DNA of 14,380 nucleotides from DATDVH01 sp035290045 (GTDB lineage: Bacteria > Patescibacteriota > Microgenomatia > UBA1406 > HO2-37-13b), in the NCBI GenBank assembly GCA_035290045.1, contig DATDVH010000067.1, positions 1 through 14,380 of the forward strand, in the 5' to 3' direction. Below the pieces are notes generated by a model. It did not search any database and was not told the DNA's origin. It saw only the letters and a list, made by a program, of their open reading frames with translations. A program made the position numbers and the translations under genes. Below, one piece after another: positions 1-6,583 of the stretch (position 1 is the first letter of the stretch; each line of letters begins with the position of its first letter).

Positions 1-421
1 CAATATTTAAAGATCGTGGATGAAGCAATGCGTCATCAAGCGCTTCTTTTGTAATCTCATGAAATACTATTCGCTGAAGCTTATTCTTTTTTTTAATGGT
101 GCTTTTTGGCCATTTCTCCGTAATGTATCCCAAAAGATAGGCAATATGATACGATATTGCTTCTCCTTCACGATCCGAATCAGTAGCTAATATGATGTTT
201 TCTGCTTTTTTCGCATAGTACTTGATGCGATTGATGACATCTAATCGCTTTTTTACTATTTCGTATGAAGGCGCAAAATCTTTTGCCAAATCAAGTGACA
301 TTTTCTCCTCTGGCAGATCACGAACATGTCCAAGCGTCGCCTCCACATGATATTCGCCTTTTTTAAGAAATTTGTTGAAGGTATTTGCTTTTGTCGGTGA
401 TTCTACAATAATCAGTTTCAT
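1..421 (-). CDS. topA: DNA topoisomerase I (type IA), N-terminal part
   Basis: Relaxes negatively supercoiled DNA by passing one strand through a transient break in the other. The 140 visible codons are the TOPRIM domain at the enzyme's N-terminus. The protein opens MKLIIVESPTKA, which carries the conserved Glu, followed by the ATLGHVRDLP block and then TDSDREGEAISYH, which holds the acidic D-x-D-x-E metal site. The stop and the catalytic tyrosine region lie beyond the left edge, so this is a window truncation and not a broken gene. The ATG at 419-421 is preceded by a weak -10-like GATACT with a 6-base gap, matching the spacing of other starts in this window. I found no Shine-Dalgarno sequence. 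Identity is very secure. Confidence 0.96.
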   Translation of the reverse strand, partial: MKLIIVESPTKANTFNKFLKKGEYHVEATLGHVRDLPEEKMSLDLAKDFAPSYEIVKKRLDVINRIKYYAKKAENIILATDSDREGEAISYHIAYLLGYITEKWPKSTIKKKNKLQRIVFHEITKEALDDALLHPRSLNI

Positions 422-497
422 GATTGGAGTATCTTAATGAAAATTGGGGAAAAATACAAGAAGAAATAAATATGCTTCATTCATTATTGAAAAGGGT

Positions 498-629
498 TTA
501 ATTAACAACAAAATCAGAACCTATTTTGAGCGGAGCTATCATACTCGGATGCGGCGGAATTCCCTCATCATAGCTCCTTTTCGCCACACCCTCGTTTCCG
601 ACAGCGATTTTTTCGGCGAGTTTTTCTAA
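498..629 (-). pseudogene. Coding-like remnant of 44 codons without a start
   Basis: One minus-strand frame stays open from just after an in-frame TAG (630-632) to a TAA at 498-500. It reads LEKLAEKIAVGNEG at its start and IAPLKIGSDFVVN at its end. Many codons begin with G (GCC, GAA, GTC, GGT, GAT, GTT), and the stretch is richer in G+C than its surroundings, as expected for coding DNA. There is no start codon or ribosome site at its 5' end, where it meets the stop of the HEPN gene. I do not recognise the family. The simplest reading is the 3' end of a gene that once stood upstream of topA and was cut when the defence islet arrived. A chance open frame is possible. Confidence 0.35.
532..577. 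repeat. Inverted repeat, 8-bp arms
   Basis: GGAGCTAT (532-539) and ATAGCTCC (570-577) are perfect complements around a 30-base loop. The repeat lies inside the coding-like remnant, between the HEPN gene and topA. It has no T-run directly behind either arm, so it is not a typical intrinsic terminator. Its role is unknown. Confidence 0.4.
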
Positions 630-1780
630 CTATAAAAATAGATTTGGTCCAAAACCAAAATTACTTGCAATGCTCTGTCTTTGGTATATTGATCTGGTTC
701 CGCAACTCCATGACTTGAAGCATTTCGAGACATATCGACACTTCCAGTTTCAACATTGAAATTTGCGAAAACTACATCCTGCAAATATTTTAGAAAAGGC
801 AACGGCAGTAATAAAGAGTGATCGGAGACAGATTTGGTTTTTGCCTTTTCAACAATATGCGAGATAAGGTCTGACGATTTAACACCGTCGCCTTTTCCGG
901 TTTCAGAATGGTAAAGTTTTCGCAAAATGCCATCAATCTCTGTCCATAGATTTTTTATACAATTCACAAATCCATCTTGATTGTTTTGTAAATAAGCGTT
1001 TACGCCCGCCTCAATTAAAGATTTCTTATCAGAAAAAATTTGATTTTTCCACCATTTTTCCGTTATTTTCTTTATTCGTTCATCGTTGAAGCTATCAACA
1101 ATTGCTTTAATTTTGTTTTCAAAATCAAATTTACTCTGATATGCTTCGCTCAACTTCTTATATACACCAGCAAGAATTTCAACAAAAGGAAACCAGCCGT
1201 CTTTCATCATCTCGACGAATTGCGTCTCTGACTCCAAAACCTTATAAACATGATAAAAAGAAAGATAGCGACGTAAATCGCCAATGGACAACTCCATTTT
1301 TTCTATGTCTAATTTCTCTGTGGCTATTGGTTGTGCCGTTCCGACTGGTTGTGAGCGTGAAGTAAAATCAAAGAATAATCCAAATCGCCAACCGACTTTG
1401 AAACAATAAATAACTTTGTCGGTATCAACAATTTCTATATCTTGAAATTTTACTTTTCGAATATCTGCAATATCCCCTTGATATACGTATCCTGCTTTTA
1501 TATCCCTTTTTGCCCTAATTTCAACAAGAACACCGAAGTCATTCACATATAAATCTGCACTTAAATCTTGATGTATAATCACTAAAAATTGATAAACGCC
1601 GTCTACTTGAATTCTGCTTTTATTAAAAAAAATATTTGAGAATGACTCGGAATACTGATAAAATTCCAAATTGTCAGAAGTTAATAATGCACGCGTTAAA
1701 ATTTTGACTGGTTCTCCTCCCTTGGCATTTTCCGCCGCAAATCCGGATAAATCTTGAACATTGTAAAAATGAAATTTCAT
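626..1780 (-). CDS. HEPN-domain protein, putative ribonuclease or toxin of the defence islet
   Basis: A 384-residue protein with no signal peptide or membrane segment. The first ~140 residues are rich in beta-prone stretches and aromatic residues, and I cannot name the domain. Residues ~155-310 look helical (for example around WTEIDGILRKLYH, 279-291). Near the C-terminus RNASSH (352-357) gives the Rx4H signature of HEPN domains, followed by a helix DRALQVILVLDQIYFY, typical of the last HEPN helix. Known HEPN proteins of this kind are often metal-independent RNases in abortive infection, toxin-antitoxin and restriction loci. RNase activity here is inferred. It is divergent from the LexA-methyltransferase gene, with overlapping promoters, which suggests joint control. 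The ATG at 1780 sits in a 12-bp palindrome, ATGAAATTTCAT (1769-1780). No clear Shine-Dalgarno sequence is visible. Confidence 0.7.
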   Translation of the reverse strand: MKFHFYNVQDLSGFAAENAKGGEPVKILTRALLTSDNLEFYQYSESFSNIFFNKSRIQVDGVYQFLVIIHQDLSADLYVNDFGVLVEIRAKRDIKAGYVYQGDIADIRKVKFQDIEIVDTDKVIYCFKVGWRFGLFFDFTSRSQPVGTAQPIATEKLDIEKMELSIGDLRRYLSFYHVYKVLESETQFVEMMKDGWFPFVEILAGVYKKLSEAYQSKFDFENKIKAIVDSFNDERIKKITEKWWKNQIFSDKKSLIEAGVNAYLQNNQDGFVNCIKNLWTEIDGILRKLYHSETGKGDGVKSSDLISHIVEKAKTKSVSDHSLLLPLPFLKYLQDVVFANFNVETGSVDMSRNASSHGVAEPDQYTKDRALQVILVLDQIYFYS

Positions 1781-1796
1781 ATATTTTTTAACACTT

Positions 1797-1825
1797 TTGA
1801 CTTTCTATTTATTTTCTATTATACT
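1797..1825 (+). promoter_or_regulatory. Sigma70-type promoter of the LexA-methyltransferase gene
   Basis: TTGACT (1797-1802), a 17-base spacer and TATACT (1820-1825) make a near-consensus promoter. Transcription would begin near 1832, giving a leader of about 20 bases that contains AAAAGG (1835-1840) as a ribosome site. This supports the ATG at 1853 over the upstream in-frame ATG at 1754, which would precede the promoter. Confidence 0.7.
1802..1820. promoter_or_regulatory. Possible operator: direct repeat TTTCTATT with 11-bp period
   Basis: TTTCTATT occurs at 1802-1809 and 1813-1820, one helical turn apart, inside both divergent promoters. A third CTATT follows at 1830-1834. No classical LexA box (GAAC-N4-GTTC or CTGT-N8-ACAG) is visible. 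Direct-repeat operators with about this period are known for some LexA groups. A role as the binding site of the fused LexA domain is inference, and AT-rich DNA gives such repeats by chance. Confidence 0.3.
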
Positions 1826-1847
1826 AAAGCTATTAAAAGGAAATCAA
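1818..1847 (-). promoter_or_regulatory. Promoter of the HEPN gene, overlapping the opposite promoter
   Basis: Read on the minus strand, TTGATT (1847-1842), an 18-base spacer and a perfect TATAAT (1823-1818) direct transcription toward the HEPN gene. The two -10 boxes of the divergent promoters share bases 1820-1823, so two polymerases could not open both at once. Confidence 0.6.
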
Positions 1848-1852
1848 CATCT

Positions 1853-3445
1853 ATGATCACTAAACGACAAAGAGAAGTTCTCAATTTCATCACTGGCTAC
1901 CAAAATCGGAAGGGGTATGCTCCCTCTCTTGATGATATACGCAAAAGATTTAAACTTGCTTCCGTTTCAACGGCACATTTCCATGTCTCAAAGCTACATG
2001 ATTTAGGATATCTATCGAAAGAAGAAAACAAACCCCGCTCAATTGATGTAGTAGATAGGGAGGCAATGGTTAGTATCCCTCTTTTGGGAACTATTGCCGC
2101 TGGTCAACCAATTGAAGCAATTCACAATACGGAAATGATCTCCGTTGCAAAAAATAAGCTTCCTCGATCATCGGAAGTTTATGCTCTCCGAGTTGTTGGA
2201 AATAGCATGATTGATGAAAATATCAACGATGGCGATGTCGTTCTCGTTAAGTATCAGAATACTGCGGAGAATGGACAGAAGGTAGTCGCTTTGATTGATA
2301 ATCAGGAGGCAACGCTAAAAAAGTTTTATAGAGAAAAAGGACATATACGATTTCAGCCAGCAAATAAAAACATTGAACCAATTATAATAGATAAAGGTGT
2401 TCCAGTTGCAATTCAAGGAATTGTTTTAGATGTTATTATGTCTGAAAATCCAGAAATTGAAACGGAACAAAGACAAACAAAAATAGCCGAAAGTTCAACT
2501 CAATCATCATTACTTCCGCAGAAAAAAATTAAGATCGCGTATAAACCGACTAAAGACGCGGACGCTGTGCTTTTTCATGGTGATCGTCTCGATTTAATGC
2601 GTCAATTACCAGACAAGTCTGTAAAACTGGTTGTAACATCGCCGCCATATAATATCGGCAAGGAATACGAGAAACGAAAAGATTTAGATAGCTATCTTGC
2701 AGATCAGGAAAAAACAATCAAGGAGGCAATCAGAATTTTATCTAATGACGGAAGTATTTGCTGGCAGGTTGGAAATCATATTGCAAAAGACGGCGAGGTT
2801 TTTCCGCTTGATGCTTTGGTTTATGCAATTGGAAAAAAATTTGGCTTAAAATTAAGAAATCGGATTATTTGGCGTTTCGGCCATGGACTTCATTGCACAA
2901 AACGATTTTCAGGACGACATGAAACAATTGTTTGGTTCACAAAAAGCGATAACTATACATTCAATCTGGATCCGGTTCGTGTTCCTCAAAAATATCCAGG
3001 TAAAAGGAACTTTAAGAAAAATGAGAAATATGGGACTTTATCAGGAAATCCTCTGGGTAAAAATCCCGAGGATGTTTGGGATATTCCGAATGTAAAAAAT
3101 AATCACCCTGAAAAAACAGATCATCCTTGCCAATTCCCGATTGAGCTTATCGAACGACTTGTTCTATCCATGACAAACTTAGGCGATGTAGTTCTTGATC
3201 CGTACCTTGGAGTAGGCAGTGCCGTATGCGCGGCAGTAATCCACAATCGCAAAGGATATGGTTCGGATATTATGAAAAATTATCTAAATATCGCCGAGAA
3301 ACGCATAAAAGCCGTTGCAAACGGCACATTAAGTCGTCGCTTGATGGGAACTCCAGTCTATCAACCCACAAATGGAGTAAAACTTGCAGAATTACCGTAC
3401 GAATTTAAGAAGGCGCGGGAATGTTTATTTGGGACCAGGTTTTGA
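1853..3445 (+). CDS. LexA-like repressor fused to a beta-class DNA methyltransferase
   Basis: A 530-residue fusion. Residues 1-70 form a LexA-type winged helix (MITKRQREVLNFI, then PSLDDIRKRFKL and a recognition helix near 36-50). Residues ~75-196 form an S24 self-cleavage domain with the Ala83-Gly84 site (IAAGQP), Ser118 in GNSM and Lys156 in TLKK, so both catalytic residues are intact. After a polar linker (197-230) comes the methyltransferase: motif IV TSPPY (262-266) precedes motif I DPYLGVGS (449-456), the beta-class order, with VWDIPN and HPCQFP between. It should methylate N4-cytosine or N6-adenine at the neighbouring endonuclease's site. N4-cytosine is favoured because M.BglII is known as an N4-cytosine enzyme. 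RecA-stimulated cleavage would release the DNA-binding part from the methyltransferase. Self-regulation is inferred. The 3' end overlaps the endonuclease gene by 21 bases, tail to tail. Confidence 0.92.
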   Translation: MITKRQREVLNFITGYQNRKGYAPSLDDIRKRFKLASVSTAHFHVSKLHDLGYLSKEENKPRSIDVVDREAMVSIPLLGTIAAGQPIEAIHNTEMISVAKNKLPRSSEVYALRVVGNSMIDENINDGDVVLVKYQNTAENGQKVVALIDNQEATLKKFYREKGHIRFQPANKNIEPIIIDKGVPVAIQGIVLDVIMSENPEIETEQRQTKIAESSTQSSLLPQKKIKIAYKPTKDADAVLFHGDRLDLMRQLPDKSVKLVVTSPPYNIGKEYEKRKDLDSYLADQEKTIKEAIRILSNDGSICWQVGNHIAKDGEVFPLDALVYAIGKKFGLKLRNRIIWRFGHGLHCTKRFSGRHETIVWFTKSDNYTFNLDPVRVPQKYPGKRNFKKNEKYGTLSGNPLGKNPEDVWDIPNVKNNHPEKTDHPCQFPIELIERLVLSMTNLGDVVLDPYLGVGSAVCAAVIHNRKGYGSDIMKNYLNIAEKRIKAVANGTLSRRLMGTPVYQPTNGVKLAELPYEFKKARECLFGTRF

Positions 3446-4096
3446 TCCGCGATATTTTCGTAACTTGATTGAGACGAGAGCATCTTTTTTGTTGTTCCTG
3501 AAAAGGTCTTTGAGTTTCTGCGCCTTTTCTTTTTCTTGATCGGTAAGACCGATTCCTATTACAAAAACGGGAATATCAATGTTGCTCTCGCCTCTGTTAT
3601 TGAAATCAACGAGAAGCTGATCGAACGAGGAAACACCAGTGGACATTTGTTTCATCAATTCCTCCGCAGGGACAACTTCAATACCACACTCGATATAGCC
3701 AAGATTTTTGAAAATAATCAATTTGGAAAATATGTCATATCCCATAAATGCATATTTTCCGAACTGAATTTCCAAGCCCACCTTATTTTTCATTCCATCC
3801 ATTTCACGAAAACGACCTCCACCAAAAGCGTGGCGTGGTTCTGCATATTCCTTTTTCTTATCATTTGCTTTTGCCGTCCAATGCTTCTTATGTAAAACAG
3901 TTTTCAAATAATGGTTCATATCGCGAGGAGAAAAAAGCAAGGCTCCTTTCATTGTTTTTTCTGCGCTCTCCTTGGTGAGACAAGTAGTAGCGTCAAGATT
4001 TTCAATCGCACCTAAAACCTCCGCCAATTCTTTGGGGTGTCTGACTTTGAGAAATTTCTCACCACTTTTGAACGAATATGTGTTGATAGCTTTCAT
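3425..4096 (-). CDS. Type II restriction endonuclease, BglII/BstYI family
   Basis: Cuts double-stranded DNA at a short palindrome unless it is methylated. The 223-residue length equals that of BglII. The segment MDGMKNKVGLEIQFGKYAFM holds Asp100, Glu109 and Gln111, the same D-x8-E-x-Q spacing as Asp84/Glu93/Gln95 of BglII. This PD-(D/E)xK variant, with Gln in place of Lys, marks the BglII/BstYI group. The following stretch, FSKLIIFKNLGYIECGIEVVP, also resembles that family. By family the target is probably AGATCT or RGATCY, but specificity is inferred. It is transcribed toward the LexA-methyltransferase gene and overlaps its end by 21 bases, so the two together form a type II restriction-modification system. 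I see no convincing promoter or Shine-Dalgarno sequence ahead of the ATG at 4096. The gene looks intact. Confidence 0.88.
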   Translation of the reverse strand: MKAINTYSFKSGEKFLKVRHPKELAEVLGAIENLDATTCLTKESAEKTMKGALLFSPRDMNHYLKTVLHKKHWTAKANDKKKEYAEPRHAFGGGRFREMDGMKNKVGLEIQFGKYAFMGYDIFSKLIIFKNLGYIECGIEVVPAEELMKQMSTGVSSFDQLLVDFNNRGESNIDIPVFVIGIGLTDQEKEKAQKLKDLFRNNKKDALVSIKLRKYRGSKPGPK

Positions 4097-4190
4097 ATTA
4101 GATTTATTGCGAAATAACTTTTCGACATTTTTTGGGCTATTAGGATAATCCGAAAAATTGATATTTTTTAATTCATAATATGTCTATCTG

Positions 4191-4263
4191 TAGCCGGTGA
4201 GGGACTTGAACCCCCAACATTTGCGATGTAAACGCAACGCTCTGCCAATTGAGCTAACCGGCC
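4191..4263 (-). tRNA. tRNA-Val (anticodon TAC)
   Basis: A 73-base cloverleaf on the minus strand: acceptor GGCCGGT/ACCGGCT with a G-U first pair, D-arm GCTC/GAGC, anticodon stem TTGCG/CGCAA around the loop TTTACAT (anticodon TAC, reading GUA), T-loop TTCAAGT and discriminator A. CCA is not encoded, so it must be added after transcription. The defence islet begins on its 3' side. Confidence 0.93.
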
Positions 4264-4281
4264 TGTACTATGCGCCATTTG

Positions 4282-4363
4282 TGCCGCGGGAGAGACTTGA
4301 ACTCTCACGGGTTGCCCCACAGCCTCCTCAAGACTGCGTGTATACCAATTTCACCACCGCGGC
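4282..4363 (-). tRNA. tRNA-Leu (anticodon GAG)
   Basis: An 82-base class II tRNA with acceptor GCCGCGG/CCGCGGC, anticodon stem CAGTC/GGCTG around the loop TTGAGGA (anticodon GAG), a long variable arm, T-loop TTCAAGT and discriminator A. CCA is not encoded. It lies 18 bases upstream of tRNA-Val, so the two are probably co-transcribed. Confidence 0.94.
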
Positions 4364-4411
4364 AAGATAAATTAAAAAATAAAATATAAAAAATTAAAAA
4401 TTTCAGCGATA

Positions 4412-4439
4412 CTTTTAACTTTTGACTTTTAACTTTTAA
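4412..4439. repeat. Four tandem heptamers CTTTTRA
   Basis: CTTTTAA, CTTTTGA, CTTTTAA and CTTTTAA follow one another without gaps in the AT-rich spacer between ruvB and tRNA-Leu. On the transcribed minus strand they read AAAAG-rich and lie between the putative tRNA promoter and tRNA-Leu. Function unknown; a slippage-made simple repeat is likely. Confidence 0.6.
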
Positions 4440-4447
4440 TTTACTTT

Positions 4448-4456
4448 ATTATATCA
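4448..4456 (-). promoter_or_regulatory. Extended -10 promoter for the tRNA pair
   Basis: The minus strand reads TGATATAAT: a TGn extension plus a perfect TATAAT (4453-4448). It lies just after the ruvB stop and about 85 bases before tRNA-Leu. No good -35 is seen. The same nine bases occur ahead of ychF. Confidence 0.5.
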
Positions 4457-4473
4457 AACATCGCCCTACTGAT

Positions 4474-5451
4474 CTATACGATCTTTTGAAGGACATAACC
4501 AAGGTGCTGATACGCGGCTTCTGTCAACACTCTGCCCTGTGTAGTTTTCTTGATAAAACCAATCTGAATAAGATACGGCTCAATAAAATCTTCTATAGTT
4601 TGTCTATCTTCAGAAAGTGATGCAGAAAGAGTAGATACGCCAACTGGACCGCCGCCAAATTTATCCGCAATTGCGCGAAGATATTCTTTGTCCATAAAGG
4701 TCAACCCAATAGTATCAATCTCCAAAATAGAAAATAACTGACGAATCACTTTCTCGTCTACTTTTTTATGCTTACCTACTTCATATAAATCGCGCGCTCG
4801 TTTTAATATACGATTGGCGAGACGGGGAGTCTTTCGCGACCTATCAGCGATCATCTGCGCAGATTTTTTATCAGTCGGAATCTTTAATATCTCAGCTGAA
4901 CGAAGCACTATGTCAAGCATTTCCTCATCTGAGTAAAAATCAAGACGTAAAATCATACCAAACCGATCGCGTAAAGGAGCGGAAAGAAGTGCAACTCTTG
5001 TGGTAGCACCTATGATGGTGATACGAGGTATAGGAAGACGTACCGTACGCGCGGCAGGGCCTTTACCAATGACAATATCTAAAAAATACTCTTCCATCAC
5101 CGGATACAATGTCTCCTCAACCGCTTTAGGCATGCGATGAATCTCGTCAACAAATAACACATCATTATCTTTAAGATTGGTGAGAATAGCCGCAAGATCG
5201 CCGCTTTTCTCAAGCGCAGGACCAGAAGTAATTTTAAGTTCTCCCTTTAATTCGTTTGCCAAAATATATGCAAGCGTTGTCTTCCCAATACCAGGAGGTC
5301 CATATAATAATATATGTTCTGCCACGCTTCCTCTTTTTAAGACCGCGTCAACGAACAATTGCAAAGACTGAATGATTTTTTTTTGACCAATATATTCACG
5401 AAGACTTTTAGGTCTTAACTGTGATTCGAGCGAAACGTTTTCACTTTTCAT
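4474..5451 (-). CDS. ruvB: Holliday junction branch migration ATPase RuvB
   Basis: AAA+ motor that drives branch migration of Holliday junctions together with RuvA. The 325-residue protein has the usual RuvB layout: N-terminal LRPKSLREYIGQ, Walker A GPPGIGKTT (51-59), Walker B LFVDEIHR (99-106), sensor 1 GATTR (148-152), the arginine region APLRDRF (158-164), and a C-terminal winged helix with GGGPVGVSTLSASLSED. Nothing is missing. It starts 9 bases after ruvA, with no clear Shine-Dalgarno sequence, so translation may be coupled to ruvA. It is the last protein gene of the ruvC-ruvA-ruvB run and is followed by the two tRNA genes on the same strand. Confidence 0.97.
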   Translation of the reverse strand: MKSENVSLESQLRPKSLREYIGQKKIIQSLQLFVDAVLKRGSVAEHILLYGPPGIGKTTLAYILANELKGELKITSGPALEKSGDLAAILTNLKDNDVLFVDEIHRMPKAVEETLYPVMEEYFLDIVIGKGPAARTVRLPIPRITIIGATTRVALLSAPLRDRFGMILRLDFYSDEEMLDIVLRSAEILKIPTDKKSAQMIADRSRKTPRLANRILKRARDLYEVGKHKKVDEKVIRQLFSILEIDTIGLTFMDKEYLRAIADKFGGGPVGVSTLSASLSEDRQTIEDFIEPYLIQIGFIKKTTQGRVLTEAAYQHLGYVLQKIV

Positions 5452-5460
5452 TTTTATATT

Positions 5461-6039
5461 TTATTTTCTATTTGTCATTATCTTTATTGCCTTTCTGATT
5501 TTATCTTCAACTGATATATTCTTATCAAGTTTTGATAATGCAGTTCGTCCAGCCTGTCTATCAAACCCAAGCGAGGCTAACGCGTCAATGACCGTGCTAT
5601 CATCAGCAGAGAGAAGAAGCGAGGTGATATCCAATTCCTTACCCATTTTTGGTGATAATTCAAGAAGTATTTTGTGAGCAGATTTTTTACCTATTCCTGG
5701 AATATCACTCAAAAATTCTACATTATTGGTGAGTATGGCGTGAGACAATTCATCTGAATCCTTATGTGAGATGATAGTAAATGCTGATTTTGGACCAATT
5801 CCTGATACGTGGATAAGCATTTCAAAAATACGCTGTTGTTTTTTATCTTCAAACCCATACAAAGTAAGATTATCTTCTTTTACTTTAAGATAAGTATAAA
5901 TTTCAATTTTTTCCCCGAATTTATGCAATGCAAGGACGCGTGGCGAGAGAAAAACAATATAACACACTCCTCCCGCAGTCTCAACTAATCCTTTATTTTC
6001 CTCAACTTCAACAAGTATCCCCTTTATTTTCCCTATCAT
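5461..6039 (-). CDS. ruvA: Holliday junction-binding protein RuvA
   Basis: Binds four-way junctions as a tetramer and loads RuvB. The 192-residue protein has an N-terminal OB-fold (MIGKIKGILVEVEENKGLVE), two helix-hairpin-helix motifs (VSGIGPKSAF near 79-88, IPGIGKKSAHKI near 114-125), a flexible linker with acidic residues, and a C-terminal domain III (DALASLGFDRQAGRTAL) that contacts RuvB. Length is normal. It lies between ruvC (58 bases upstream) and ruvB (9 bases downstream). The ATG at 6039 gives the expected family N-terminus. Confidence 0.97.
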   Translation of the reverse strand: MIGKIKGILVEVEENKGLVETAGGVCYIVFLSPRVLALHKFGEKIEIYTYLKVKEDNLTLYGFEDKKQQRIFEMLIHVSGIGPKSAFTIISHKDSDELSHAILTNNVEFLSDIPGIGKKSAHKILLELSPKMGKELDITSLLLSADDSTVIDALASLGFDRQAGRTALSKLDKNISVEDKIRKAIKIMTNRK

Positions 6040-6097
6040 AACTTTTAGCGTAAGTTTTTAACAAAATAGTAATTTTTTATTTTTAATATTTAATATT

Positions 6098-6577
6098 TTA
6101 TTTTAACATCTGGTTCATCTGACAGTATGCCAATCCACATGCGATTGCATCAACTACATCATCTGGCTCTGGCATCTTCTCAAGACTCAGCAATAATCGT
6201 ACCATTTTCTGTACGTTTTTTTTATCTGACCTTCCATATCCAGTCAGTATATATTTGATTTGGATAGGGGTAAGAAACTCAATCGGAATATCATACTGTG
6301 CGGCAAGAAGTAATAGTATCCCCTGCGACTGTGCGATTGATACTACAGTTTTTTGATTTGTGTTGAAAAAAAGTTGTTCTATAATAAGTATGTCAGGATG
6401 ATGTTTTTTAAATAACGATGATATATCATCATAAATTTTCTTAATCCTTGCTGCAAGCTGAAAGTTTCTTTTAGTTATGATACATCCATAGTGTAATAAT
6501 CTATGGGAAGATGAATTTTTATTGAAAAAAGCATAGCCTGTTCGTTCAATACCTGAGTCAGTGGAAAAAATAATCAC
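6098..6577 (-). CDS. ruvC: Holliday junction resolvase RuvC (GTG start)
   Basis: Metal-dependent nuclease that cuts Holliday junctions symmetrically. With the GTG at 6577 as start the protein is 159 residues long and begins MIIFSTDSGIERTGY, matching the family start, with Asp7 in the usual place. Glu67 (IIEQLFF), Asp140 and Asp143 (DDVVDAIACG) complete the four-acid site. The usual DPG is DSG here (Ser8 for Pro), a mild oddity. A longer open frame runs to an ATG at 6736, but that extension lies across the divergent gene and behind the promoter. An extended -10 (TGGTATACT) ends exactly 6 bases before the GTG, so the mRNA is probably leaderless. ruvA and ruvB follow on the same strand. Confidence 0.93.
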   Translation of the reverse strand: MIIFSTDSGIERTGYAFFNKNSSSHRLLHYGCIITKRNFQLAARIKKIYDDISSLFKKHHPDILIIEQLFFNTNQKTVVSIAQSQGILLLLAAQYDIPIEFLTPIQIKYILTGYGRSDKKNVQKMVRLLLSLEKMPEPDDVVDAIACGLAYCQMNQMLK

Positions 6578-6583
6578 GTCATG

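Noticed and set aside
444..629. Plus-strand open frame of 61 codons between topA and the HEPN gene
   Set aside because: It lies opposite the better coding-like minus-strand fragment, has a poor start context and resembles no family. It is best explained as its antisense shadow.
1754..1852. N-terminal extension of the LexA-methyltransferase by 33 residues
   Set aside because: It would begin inside the HEPN gene and upstream of a near-consensus promoter at 1797-1825. The LexA homology starts at the ATG at 1853.
2883..3408. Short plus-strand frames inside the methyltransferase gene
   Set aside because: Alternative-frame shadows of a strongly supported coding region.
4191..4210. tRNA-Val 3' end as an attachment site of the defence islet
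   Set aside because: I looked for a second copy of the tRNA tail between 422 and 640 and saw none, and there is no integrase gene.
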